Shown in pieces: positions 13,196 through 25,900 of a DNA stretch of 64,000 bases. Every line of letters begins with the position of its first letter. Position 1 is the first letter of the stretch. Location of the stretch: positions 558,001 through 622,000 of the forward strand of contig VWZP01002200.1 in NCBI GenBank assembly GCA_013396995.1. The letters are read 5' to 3'. Under the pieces are notes generated by a model. That model ran no database searches, was not told where the DNA came from, and worked only from the letters and a program-made list of their open reading frames with translations. The DNA is from Dicaeum eximium (Eukaryota > Chordata > Aves > Passeriformes > Dicaeidae). The translations under genes were made by a program, and so were the position numbers.

Positions 13196-16100
13196 CCAGC
13201 CTTTTCTAATAAGCCATCCTTGCTTCAAGATCATCAGCAATTTTTCTCATCTCTCTTGCTGTCCTGAAAAGGATTTAGGCATGAACTTCCTTTCTAACAT
13301 TAGATGGGGTAGCCTCCTTGCACAGCTGGGCATGTCTTGCAAAGTGATGTTGTGCTCTCAGGGTCCCGGGGGAGCAACTTGAACTTACATGGCTGGAGGA
13401 TAAATATGGCAGATTTCTACTTTAAATAGCCTGCAGCAACAAATCCACTGCACAGGCAAGGAATGCTTGAGATTCCTTTGTGTTCACATCTGCAAGTAAA
13501 GATTTTCCGGCAACCCTGACTCACTTCCCTTCTGCTCCTCTTGTTTTGTATGTGCATTGTTCTCCCCTCCTGACTTTCCCTTTAGGAGGAACCAGCTGAG
13601 GTGACTTCTTTTCTGCTTGGGCTGGCATGGAGGGGAATTCCAAGAGCACGATTTTCACAGTGGAATGCAGAACACAATGTTTGATTTGTGTCAGATAACA
13701 GAAAAGGAACACACAAAGCGAGTACCCCTGGTGTGTCCAGGGCTCTCTGGGACAGTTTGGAAACAGCTTCTTAGCAAGAACAGGCAGGTGGATAAGTGCC
13801 CAAATTACACTTATCTGTCAAACAATTAGCAAATGTCTGTGGTCTTTGATTTAGATGGTGTTGTGGTATAAACAAATGAGCAGTCACAGGACTGTAAAGA
13901 GGTTAGGAGGAGTATTATTCTTTTCTCCTGATTATTACCCCCTGCTTTGAAACAAGCAGTTGAGATTCTTGTGAAGCTTGTCTCTGCTGTTGTGTAAAAC
14001 TGCATTTGTGAAGCAATTCTGAATCCTTCCCATTATAAAGGAATACATGCAATGTTTCCTTAAAAGTTGGTTGTAGGCAACAGAAGTAAAACATACCTAA
14101 AGTGTAATTATGTAAATCACCAAAAGTGGAATGCCTTTATCAGATTAGTCTTTAAGAGTCACATCAATAGCTTATGAGCTTTGACAAATGTGCAGTGTAT
14201 ATATCCTACTTTGTAGCACACTGTTACAACATAATGGCAAAGAAATCTAATTTTTCAAATAATTATTGAGGACAACCCCAAAAATTCACAGCATTCAGTG
14301 GTGTGTGAATTCAGTGTTGTGTTGTAAATCATCAGGGTTAAAAGTATTAATGAGAGAAAATCTTCTGCAAATGCTGCATCTGTAGATCTCTGAAATAGCT
14401 GGTGGGGGCAAACACTAGACTGTGTGGCTGATAAATAATAGAAGAGTTTCACTCCCTCTCCTCCTCTCCCTTTTCTTAGGTTTGACTGACATGAGCTACT
14501 TGGAGAAAGTAGTGTTCAGTCTGTACCAGAATGTAACAAAAGCCATAGTTTTTTCAGAGAAAAGTTATATTTCTGTTTTGGAGCAGTTAGTCTGTATGTG
14601 TGTGAGTCTGAAGGCAAGAAAAAGCTCTTTATGGTCACAGCTGTCTGACACCATGAGTAGAGAAAGAATGATGAAATCAGAGAGTATGGATGGGAAGGTG
14701 AAAAGCCCATCATCTTTGCTTCAGCCACAGAGATATAACCAGCCACTTGAGAACCTGCCTTTTTTTTCAGATGTCCTTAAGCATGCAAAAAACACGTATA
14801 CCTGAGGCTATGCCCAAAGCAGAGGAGGTCTGTCCCATCGAGCAGCTGCAGGTTTGGGACATGGCACACCCAGCAACCAACTGATGTGGCATTTGGCAGG
14901 TGTTGTGGATACTCTGTTGTATCTTTTCCTTGTTTTTATATCTGATAAATGTTTTACATCATCTTGCTAAATAAGGATGTGGTGCTGGTGCTAGGTGGGA
15001 CTGACCTGTGATTTCCTGAAAATGACCCCATAAACTCAGGTTTATCCTTTTTTGTTTGTTTTAGACTCTGCTTTGATAGTTTATTTTCTAATGACAGCAA
15101 GAAATTAAAGTCTCCTAGATGCTTTTAAAATGACCAGGTTTGGAAAGATTTTGAATCTTCATTTCTTAAGGAAAAAGTATCAGGTCCTGCTCTAAATAGC
15201 TTGTTTGTGTTTTGTAAAAGGCAATAAGGAAATGTAGGATTTCCTGGGCTTTAAAAAAGCAACAACATAAATGTTAGTAGCACTAACATGTGGCTTCTTC
15301 TAACACCAAGGGAGTGCTTCTTGTATACTTGCCTTTCTGAGATGGAATTTCTAGGGCTTTTGTCACCAGATCAGATATCTGTTGTACCTTGGAGATGTCA
15401 TTGTCTTCATTTGGTAATGGGGAGCAAAACAAAGAAAGGAATTGCCAAAATCATGTATCATTCAGTGGAAAATCAGGCTTCCCAATCTCGTCCTATACTT
15501 TCTAAACTGCATGCCTGTGCAGATCCATGACTGCTATTCCTTCTCATTAGCTAGTGTAGGCATGAGTCTTCTGTATTTTAGATGATCTTAAGTGACTCAC
15601 TTTCCTGGCAATAGTTTCAGTGGTGTGATTTGTCATTTACAGTTGAGGGAGTTTTTTTCCATATATATAGGCCAGGATTTCATCTGTAGCTCAGTCAAAC
15701 ACTGGATTACATTTTGTATTAGATGTTCTTACAGTCTACAGGATGTTCTCAATTAGGTTAGGAAAGCTGGAGGCAGGACAACATCATCAATGTATGAGTA
15801 TTTAATTTGTTATATCTTAGGCTATTGGAGAAATAAGAGATCTTTAAAATGTAGACATTCCACTATAAAGTACATGGTATTAACTGAGCTATTTGTATCT
15901 TCTCTTCTGACAAGCCTGGATTAAATATTTTGTTCTTTGCTGACTTACTAAAAAGGGTAATTTATGGCCTTTTCTCTTTTGCTGAAGCACCAGATCTGAA
16001 TACATGTTCCAGTGTTTGCTTTAAAATAGCATGCCACTGTGCATGGTGTTTCTACATATTTAATTATCTCTTGAAAAGAGAGTGAAAGTGGATCTGTGCT

Positions 16101-19100
16101 TATTGCCTCTGTGACAACAGGACTAGATCTCTTCTGCTCATGTAAAAATGAAAATAAAAGCTCCTCCTGACTTAGTGCGAAACTGGCAATTTACTGCTTA
16201 GATAAAACCTCCCAGACTTGTAGCTTCTGCAGCCACAACATACAAGTGCAAAGTCTCCAATAAGTGATAATTAATTAGCGTGTAGAAGTGAATCCTGCTG
16301 TGAGCCTTCGGTCCCTTCAGTTAAACTGTTTTATAATGTAATGCTATCAAGATATTTCATTGTACACAGAAAGGAAAAGAATCATAAATATACGTTCTCA
16401 AATTCCCATATGAGAGTGAGCTCCTTTCATTTATCAAGCTTGCTGGTGCGCCTCCAGAAATTTCCTCCAAAATGATGACTAGTTCTTTAATTACACTTAG
16501 ATAGAGCTGTGTTTGTTGGTGCTGTTTGAAACTACAGATTGAATTTAGTACTGTAAGTGTCATTAATCTGGTGAAATAAAAATACCGAGTTTTTAATAAG
16601 GTCTCAATTTAATGTTTTTAAAAGCTCTGAAGAGATCTAATGCTAAAACAGCCAATATAAATCTGCTTGGCTCCTCTGTAATTGTCTCTCTCAAGCATGT
16701 ACCCCTTTTCAAGAGAACTTGGCTCGCACTAATTTCAAAGCTGTATACTGCCTGCCTGAATTTGATGGACTCTCACTTTTATTGTTAAAAGTTGTTAACA
16801 TCAGAGGTGACCAGGAGACTGATGTGGCAGTCTGTACATGACATAATTGCCCTGTGTTTTCTGTAGGATCACAGAAAAACCCCAGCCTTTCTCTTGTGCT
16901 CTAGATGTCTACAGCCTGTCTGAAGCAGTTTATAGGTTTGAATCTTACTCTCTTTTAAGCCTCACCTGTGATGTTTTGGCTCCTGTTTTGGTGGACTTAG
17001 CTATGTAACAGGCTGAGCCTTGCTTTTCGATCTTGTCAGTGGGGTGTATCAGTGCCACGACTTGATATTGCTGGTTGCAAGGCACTGGGAGATGGAGCTT
17101 TGTAGCTGCATCAGCCTGGCACATAGAGGTATCACACAGTGCTAAATGAAGCAGAAACATACCATTGTTTTCATGATTACAAATGTTTATTCCTAAATAA
17201 GTTCCAGTCTTTTTTTTTTTCCCCTGTGGCATTTTATTTTTTCCTCTGGTTAACCAAAGGTAGTTTTTATAGCAAGTAATCAAACTAGTAGGTTTTAAAT
17301 GAGGAAAGGAGAACACTGCTTGATTGATGTTCTAATTTATATATATGAAACATGCATGGAAATCTCGGTGACTTCTTTATTGAACTTTGTTCATTCAACT
17401 TCTGTGGACCTGTCATCATTTATACTCAGTGCACAGTGGGTCCATCTTCCTTCTCCCTTCCTTGCTAAGCTTCCTTGTGTGGTGAGCTGAGGGGACCTTG
17501 CCCCTGGAGTGAGGATGGAGCTGCCTGCATGTCAGTGAGTGTATTTAGCCATCCTAATAGTAAATATTGTAGTTGAGAGGCAGTGGTAGTCACAGGGGAG
17601 CTGTATCACTGCAGTTGCTTCAGAGCAGCAAAGAGCAGAAACTGCACCAGCCTTGAAGATGAATCAGTGGTGCGGTGATTAAAAAGATATACATGTCCCA
17701 TGCTCCGCAAAGGAGTCGGCATTGTTTTCCCTAGGGACTGTCGTCAGTCTGTAAATAAAAGATGCTGGCAGTTTCCTTGGGGAGCAGCTTAAGGACTGAG
17801 AACATCGTTTGCCATTAGATACTCCTCATTAGTCAGTGGCTGACACAGGGAAAGCCGGGTGGGGTGCTGAGCTCTGGCATCTCTCCTCTCCCTGGCATTA
17901 TCACCCCTTCCCTTTCAGGGTTTGGTCTCCCCATCTAGCTGAGGTGAGGGAATACCTGTGGATCCTAAGGTGTTTCGGGGGGTGACAATGAGAAGTTTCC
18001 TTGGGGACTCAGTGCAGTGTGAAGTTAGAGAAGTGCAAATAAAGGCTGTGTCTCTCAGCTAGGGACAGGGAGCCTGTGTACTTGCAAGCGTGGGGCTGGC
18101 AGGGCATGGATGCTCCTGAGTACCACAGCACAGCTAATGAGTGCTGCTGCTTTTGTTCCATCGATATGTGAGCAGCTTGGCAAGCAGGCCAGGGAAAATG
18201 AGGGGCAGCTCATGAGCCCAGTTACTGTCCTGCTCTTTAATTATTACTGTTTTCAAATCCCTTTTAGTATTCACAGCTCAATTTATGTACTAATTGGCCC
18301 TTTTAGTAATCAAAAGACAGAGACTGCAAAAGTTGGTGTGTGCATTCTCTCAGCAGTGCCGCTGTGTAGCTGTGATAAATTATCTGTGGCAAATGTTCTG
18401 TTGCTTTGTGGCGCTTGGCCTCTGTCAACCAGCACGTTTTCTACTGGTTCTGGTGACCTCCTCTATTAAAATATCTGGTCTAGGAAGGAAAAAACTGAGG
18501 GGAGAATGGCTACAAAGTGCTGTGGTGCTGCTGGAGCAGAGCAATGCTGAGGCACAAGAGATGGGATGATGCTTCAGGGAGGTTTTCTGCTTTGGGGATG
18601 GTGATGGAGGAGTGGAGACCATGCAGCTCCTCCCCCAGATGGTGTTTGAGGAGCTCTGCACCAAGTGCATGTTGAAGTGAATTACCCGTAGCTCCTCTTA
18701 AGGTACAAAAATAGGATTCTTCATTTTCGCCACCTCCCTTGGCTTCCTGTGTCCGCCTCCTGCCGTGTCCCCCTTGAGATCGGAGGTGGAATGAAACGCG
18801 GCTTGCTCAGTGCCTCTGGCTCTCCTGTGCTGTCACACACACCAGCGCCTTTTGCCAGAGCTGCTCAAAATGCAGCTATAATTGTCTGTACATGTCTGCT
18901 CTCATTGCCTCCCACTCACCCTCTGCTACCTTCTGCTGGGCTCTGCTTTTTCCTGAAACCCCCCTACTCGTTCCTAGCATTTCCTCTGACCCTATCCCTC
19001 CTCCCTGATGCACCAGGGTATGGAATAAACTCACTTTCTGCACACCACAGCCCTGCCTATGCACTTCCACCCCCCACCAGTGCTGAAGTTTTTCTGTGGT

Positions 19101-20640
19101 ATCCACATCAGGAAGAGCTGACGTGCTTGGATGCAGATTGCCTTTTGCCTTGGGATCAAGTTTACAGGGTCCCTTGCAAGAGGAATTAGAGGAATTCAGT
19201 GCCTCCTTTTTTTTTTTTCTTTTTTTTTTTTTCCTTTTTTTTCTTTTTTTTTGCAACAGGCAGTCTTGCTCTGTGTGTGTGTATGGGAAGAAAGGAGATG
19301 TAACACCCTTCCTGCTCCCAGCAGCATCCCAGGCAGCTCGGATGGGTGGAGTGGCAGGACCCAGCATCTGGATTCCCTCCCATGAGCAGCTGAGTAAGAG
19401 GGACTGGCGAAAACTCCACAGTCTTCCAGCTGCTGAGGAGGAGGTGCATAATGATATGAGCCTCAGAGGGTGATAGAGGGAAGGGACAGCTTGAGTTGGA
19501 TGAGGGATGGATTATATTATAAAGCACGTGAGTTGGTTTTTTCAGAGCTTCTTTGCAGTTACATGTGTGAGTGAGGAGTGTGGGTGTGGTCTTGGTCTTT
19601 CTGGATGCCCTGTCCTCTGCTTTTTTACAGATGTCACTTGTAATTTTTCCTGGAGTTGAGAAAGTATCCATTTGTACCTTTGGAAAAGTCAGTCTTTTTG
19701 GAGGAAGCAATTTTGGTTGGTGCCTGGGCTTTGGGAAATATTACCATGTTGCTTGTGAGATCATAAGCAGCTTTTCACTTACTGGGTGTTCTCCTTCCAG
19801 TGGTAACTGGTCAGTCTCTGAGGCCAACCCTTTCAGAGAGAAGTCAAACATATCCTGTGCATTATTTTTTTTTAAAATCGGTTCTTTCATGTCATCAGCA
19901 CGAGACATTCACCCTGAAAGAAATACACAAACCTTCTTTTCACTGTTCACAGCAATAAAATTAATAAAACAGCCTTAAAGTAGAAGCTGTTTTCCTTATT
20001 TCTTGGTAAGTTTGTGGAAAGGAAAGGGAAGGCTATCTGATTTGTTAACAAGGCTTGGAAAACTCCCTTGGGAGATATTGCTATCCATTATGACTGTGAG
20101 TCTGTGCAAAAAGAAGAGTCTGCAAAAATAACCAGATGCACCTAGTGCAGTGAAAACAGCAGTCATGATACTGCTTTGAATAATACACTACTGCAGGATC
20201 TTGCTGGAGGTGAAATAAGATATAACATGGGAGAATCAAGAGTAAGTGTTGAAAACCAGGAGGTAGCTAGGTGCACTGTATAATTACTTGAAAATATTTT
20301 CTAGTTTATCTTCTCTGCAGGCTCTGATTGACCAGAATTTTCTGGTCTGTTTTTAAAAGCAGCAATTTTCTTTTTTCTTTGTTTTCATGGAAAATAATGA
20401 ACTGAACACAGGCTGATTTGTTTCAAGAAAGCCTACTTTATTAACTAGGGACATAAAGAATTCATGCTGAAAATGTTATAAGCCTGAGTTGCATATAGCT
20501 TGCAGTTTTTGTGTTAACCCATGCTCTGGCTTTATCTTTCTTCTGGTCAAAGGGATGTTGGCAGGAGGGGAGGATGTTCACATCCCTAAAAATATTTGTG
20601 GTGCTTAGTAGAAGAAACCTGATAAATTATTAACAAGAAG
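13196..20640. other. Intronic sequence without recognisable genes
   Basis: This is unique sequence. It includes an AT-rich block at 16260-16770 with several TAATTA sites (see findings), a slightly CpG-richer patch near 18720-18800 that is too small for a CpG island, and the pyrimidine tract at 19206-19252. The longest open frames, at 18749-19189 (+) and 19186-19710 (-), contain low-complexity or atypical protein and no domain. Confidence 0.65.
19206..19252. repeat. 47-bp T-rich polypyrimidine tract
   Basis: This run is almost pure T with a few C interruptions and no purine. On the complementary strand it produces a spurious lysine-rich open frame. Confidence 0.9.
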
Positions 20641-20647
20641 TATTTGT

Positions 20648-20896
20648 AAAAAGTGGTCCGTAAACCCATAATTCAGTGGGTTTACCCAGCCTCCCTGGGG
20701 GAAGGTGGATGTACTGACTGGGGAAGGGTTTGTGTATGGCTCAAGCAGCCAAAAGGGGGTCGGCAACATCCATGCTTGGTGAGAGATATGACCCTAGACA
20801 TGGGCTTGGACATGTTAAATACAGGTTCATCTTGGAAAAGAGTAAGTTTCAGACCACGTATTCCTTCAGTTAGTGAAAAAAAAAAAAAAAAAGTGG
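20648..20896 (+). mobile_element. Possible small poly(A)-tailed retroposed insertion
   Basis: A stretch of about 220 bp ends in a 17-A run (20876-20892). AAAAAGTGG occurs before it at 20648-20656 and again at the end of the tail at 20888-20896, like a target-site duplication. Five of the nine bases are A, so the match is weak. The source RNA is not recognised. Confidence 0.25.
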
Positions 20897-22937
20897 GAAA
20901 ATCCTTCAGATTGAGCAACTTGTGAGGCTTTTCCTCACCTAAGCTTTTCATGTTGGTGCTTTCTCAGAGTGCAGTCTATGAAATGGTATGGTTTTAGGGG
21001 GTTGATATTCATTTCCAGTTGATAGGTCCCAGTTTGTCTCAAGCCAAGAGGGCCCAGATGTAATTACCATATGATGGCCGTATATAGATGTGGGAGTGTG
21101 GGAAAAGAGGGAGAGATGAGATGTGTAAGTATTGGCTGTGTGTTGTTGGTTCCTGCAGTTATCACCATCACAGTATTGCTGCCAGTGTATGCATGCAGAA
21201 GTTGTGCGGTTGGCTTGAAAATCATGACTTTTAAATCCTACTTATTTGTTGAATTCTTTGATTTGCCTCACAGATTTTGAGCCTTTAGTTTTCATTTTAA
21301 AGCTTTGCTCGGCAAATGTGAAGCCTGCAAACCTAATTAGAAAAAGAAGGATGTAGACTGTGATTGGAATGGGTCATTTAATGTAAAATACAAAACAGAA
21401 TGAAGATGAGAGTCCTGTCAAGTGTGTCAGTAAAATATAAACAAACCTTCTGCAGCTGATACCAATTGCTCAGTGGTCTAACTGAGGGAGTGGCTCCAGG
21501 AATAGCTGGGTTGGGTTTTCTGACTTGAATTTGCTACTAGGTTAGGTGAGATTAGTGTAATGAAACCCATTTGCCTTTAACGTCTCAGTGCTTTGCATCT
21601 GATGTCTTTTTCATCAGAGGGGCAAACAGCCATATCCATCTGAAGATCAGTCTTGCTGCAGAGACTATAATGTAAATAGGCTCTGAGAGGACTTGAAATA
21701 ATAGAGGTGAGTTTTGGGAATACATACTGCTTTTATCTAGACTAAATGAATTCTCTGTTGGAAAAAAACAAACGTTAGTCCCCAGCGCTGCCATCCTGTC
21801 ACTTCTCTTTCCCAGGAAATTAAGATATTACCCATGGTGTAGTAAATTATTTAAGATCAATACACTTGGCGAGTTCTTATCTTGTCCAGTAGGCTGAAGA
21901 TGAAAAATTATGCTGCATGTTTCCAAACGAAGTGTTTCATACATGATAAATAGTCATTAAATTGTGCCTCACAGATGACATCATACCTAATAATACATTA
22001 GGGGTCTTTGTATCTATGCAGTTCCCAGGAGTCAATTATTTTGTCAGCTAGTGCTGCCTCATGAAAATAGCAGATTTTTTTACCAGGGCCAGGCAGCTAG
22101 CCTTGAAGGAGTAACTAAAGCAGATGTGGTCGTGGAATATGTGGCATTGCAAGGCCAGTGTATGCAAAGTGAATACTTAGAAGTTATAGAAGACCTTGAG
22201 GCTGACACATTTTTTTCTCTTTACCTTACTGAGAGTATCAAATGACCAAAGTGCAGAAGCAAATGTTCAGCTTTAAAAACAATGGGAAAACTGAAATTTT
22301 CTAAATGGGGACATGCACCTCTAAGCTGAGCACAGGCCTGTGTAATGATGTGCCTAGAAGGAGACTTTTAGGGTTTTTTATATCTGTTATATTAGTTACT
22401 AAAACTGTCTACGTGAAACTCCAAACTCAGTCCTGGTTAGAACCTGCTCATGAGAAGTTGAAAGCTGCCTCCTAGTTGTAGTACTATTATTTATGTGCTG
22501 AGGTACACTTCATATAATGCAGTGTTGGCATTACTCTGCAAGCAGTCAATATACCTATTTGTATCATATATGGCATCATATATGCCTTAACTGGTTTAGC
22601 CTTGGCTTAGAAGTGTTTTTCTGCTTACTGTGGATAATAGCATGAAACATCTCATTATTTTAGGGAGTGATGAGGATGTGTGAATTATAACAATCCTGTA
22701 TAGCCTTTCTTTGGAGCAGGTGCAAGTCCTGGCACAACTGGTAGTATTTCTTTATAGCTGTAGGTCTTCCCTGAGCTCTGATACATAAATGTTTGACCAC
22801 TTTCTCTCCTCCCTTATTGAAAATTCCAGCTTTAAGACTTTATACTGGGGCAGAGGTGGTCTCTGGCCCCTGTTCTCAAAGCTCACTTACACCAAACCCT
22901 GGAGATGCCGACTGTTCCAGAGGTCTGCAGTCTCTCC

Positions 22938-22960
22938 TGCACCATCTGCATGATGGTGCA
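22938..22960. repeat. Inverted repeat, perfect 9-bp stem
   Basis: TGCACCATC (22938-22946) and GATGGTGCA (22952-22960) are exact reverse complements around a 5-base loop. CTGCAG lies outside each arm (22925-22930 and 22961-22966). Confidence 0.8.
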
Positions 22961-25900
22961 CTGCAGCTGATGGGGAGCTGCAGGCACTTCATTAGCTTGA
23001 TGTCTCTCATCAGTCTTTTATTTGGTGGGAGTTGTTCGCAAAGTTTTCTCCAAAAAGTGAACCTCAGGTTGTTTCTGCTTTTTGAGTTTTCCTGAACATG
23101 GTAGTTAAGGTGGTTGCATCCAGTGGATATTGAGAGAATGATGTTCTTTACTTTAAATAGAACTTCAGAACTTACTTGAAATCCTGAAAAAACTGATGGT
23201 GGCTGTATCTGGTACTGAACTGGCATGGATGAAATAGTGAAATAATGGAATAAATTAGCAAAGGTTTTGACACTGTTCCATCGTGATTTGCTCTGGAAAC
23301 TGTCTGTTTGTATGTATCCAAAAGCCCTTTAGGCAGTAGGGTATAGCCAGCAAATGTCTGTGTAAAGAACACTTCAGAATGGGAATGTCTTATGAGAAAC
23401 ACTTTATTTAAGCAAGAATACCAGTTAAAAACACTTGGGACTTTAATGACCTTAATCTCCAGATTCAGTTTACTGTAGAGAGTGTTTCAAATGCCTAAAT
23501 TCTTCATGTCCTTCACAGCAAAGAATGCTGGATGCCTCAGTGATCTTGGAGGCTACCCAAATCGGTCTTAAGACTGTCTTGAGGCTGGTTGTGACATGAC
23601 CTAGAGAGATTCTCTGCAGTACATTATCTTTATAAGAGGAACCCAGCAGGTTTTGCTGAAGCATCCTGCTGGGATGAAGGAGAATGAGAAGCATGCAGTG
23701 CTCAGTGATGCACAGGAGGACCATAAGGTGATAAGGAACCATGCCTGGGGCACGAGCAGCAACAGGGCGATGTGATGCTAGTGGGAGTGGGCATGAGTAA
23801 CCAGCAGATGCTTCTGGCCATTTCTGTGCCATGGTCTTTCCTAGTTGCTCCTGCACTGCTGTGAATTTATTTGGAGCAGCATTGTGCTGTCTGTCTGATT
23901 TTGCTCAAAAGAACAAACTGGTAATTGTGTTAAATTGATCTTGCAAACCATGGGGAATGATGGCTTCTGTTTTTCGTCTTCCCACCTTCACCATCCCAAG
24001 ACCTGTTTCTTTGAGGACTTCCTGAAGCCCTGACAGCTGTCACCGAAGCTCAGTGAATTACAGTTTTACAGTTTTGCCTGCTCCTTAATGCTGTTGAAGT
24101 GTTTTCATCCTGATGGCTCTGCTCTTGGATGCTCTGTCAGCAGTCAGCCCCATCTTCTGGTGATGAAGCTGTCCAAGGAGATGATGTGCTCCTTGTTGTT
24201 GTTTTCTGTGGGCTTGCAGGACAGAGACAGACCCTAGAAGGGAAGGACCATCTGAGACTGTCCCCAGCCTCTTCCTTCAAGTCAGTACTGGATGTTTTTA
24301 TGGTGAAAGGACTTGGGAGTTGGTGTGCTGGAAGTGCATGGTGGTTGTGTTGCTGGACATTAGCAGTCGCCTTGTCCATTTGTTCTGAACTTACCTTACT
24401 ATGTGTGAATGCAAAAGCTGATCTGTCAGGTCTCCTTTGCTGTAGCTGTCTGATTCAGCCATACTTACAAAACACTGTTATTCTAATTCCAGCAACATGC
24501 TTTTGGTGTCTCTCTCTCAGGGCTTTTGAGTCTTTTTGTGCAGAAGAAAGGGCAAAAAGAGGAGAAGAGGAGAGTGTGGGAGCTGAACCATGATTGCAAG
24601 CCAAATGGAAGTACATTTTGAGGAGGAAACTTTAGGACAAGAGGGTGGGACAGTCTCAAGTGACCTTAAGAAACCAGTAGAAAACCACATTTTAGGTATT
24701 TTTGGTTGAAATTTCAGGACTGTTAGGGAAGAAGCCTGAGAAATAGTGGCTGTTATGGTGAGAGTTAAGAAAGTTTTGTAAAGCAGCTTTTATAAAACAA
24801 AATAAATTCACTACCTAAGAATAAAGCTAGAACACCATTTTACCTGTTAAAACATTTCATTTTGAGTACCCAGGGCTCGATTTAGTTCACTCCAGTAGTG
24901 TTTTTAAGCATGTAAGAGTGCAGCCTTATAGGAATGTTATGGCTATCACTGAGTTTAGATAGGACATCTACTTTCTTGCAGTATTCCTGATAGTAGTAGA
25001 AACAGTGTTTTCATCATGTGTAAACCCCATGATTTTTCTAGGTTAGTGTGGAAATTGTTTCCATTGCTTCAGTGCTAGCAATACAACTATGAATTGTTTT
25101 CAGAAAATATGTCCTTGAAATACCCTTTGTTCTACCTCTTTTTTTCATGCTTAGTGTGCTCTACTACTCTTTCTTTTCCCAATAACCTGCTTTAGGGAAA
25201 TTATATATAAGGCTCAAGAGCACAGATATCACCATATTCTTCTTTTCCCTGTATGCTTATTTTCTATTGCAATGCCCAAAGTGTGCTAGGATATTATATT
25301 ATTTTTCATATTGTAATTAGTTTCTTCCTGGATGGATATGGGTTGGGGTTTTTTTTGCTCTTAGATGTAATAATCCTCTGTCTTTGTTCTGAAAGTGTAA
25401 TGCAACAATTTGTAGTGTTATAAAAAGGAATTAGAGCCTTATATCTGTTCATATATTTGAACTTCATGTTCTGTGTTTTAAGAGAAATCACAGTGGACCC
25501 AAACCTTTGAGAGCTCTTCAGGATCCCAGTTTTTTCTATTTGGGTGACTTATGCAGGTGCCCAAATGAGTGTTGAGAAGACTAATTTCAAGTGAGGCTTG
25601 CAAAAGGCAGCACTGGGGACAAAATTGCATCTCCCTCTGAAAGTTCAGGCTTGTTCTGGAGCCTTATGACTCGAGTGTGTTGTTGAACGTGCATTTTTAG
25701 GAAGCTGCACAGCCTCATTTCTGAGGACTAAATAGGAAGTGCACGGGATTGATGTAAACCTGGGGAAGGCAGTGCAGTGTCCTGTGAACATATCCATCTC
25801 TCCACAAAGAGTAGAATAAACTGGGATATTTAAAGCAGTGCTTCTGACCTTAGACAAGTCTTTTTTTTCTTCTTGTTTTCCACCTTCTTGTCAGTTCAGC

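Noticed and set aside
14422..14805. 127-codon open frame with an acceptor-like CTTTTCTTAG inside it (near 14471-14480)
   Set aside because: The protein is unrecognised, no matching donor in a consistent frame was found, and AG after pyrimidines is common in introns.
17980..18110. AATAAAGGCTGTGTCTCTC as a second LTR end
   Set aside because: A single polyadenylation-like signal without a U3 region, TATA-like element or matching copy of the 13-kb LTR.
18749..19189. 146-codon open frame and small CpG patch as a possible gene start
   Set aside because: There are too few CpG for an island, the translation is proline-rich and unrecognised, and no promoter elements or splice donor stand out.
19186..19710. 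Longest open frame on the - strand (174 codons)
   Set aside because: Its C-terminal part is a lysine run from the T-rich tract, it has no domain, and no splice or promoter context supports it.
24129..24593. 154-codon open frame on the + strand
   Set aside because: There are no recognisable motifs and no acceptor or donor in suitable frame. The length is within chance for 64 kb of intron.
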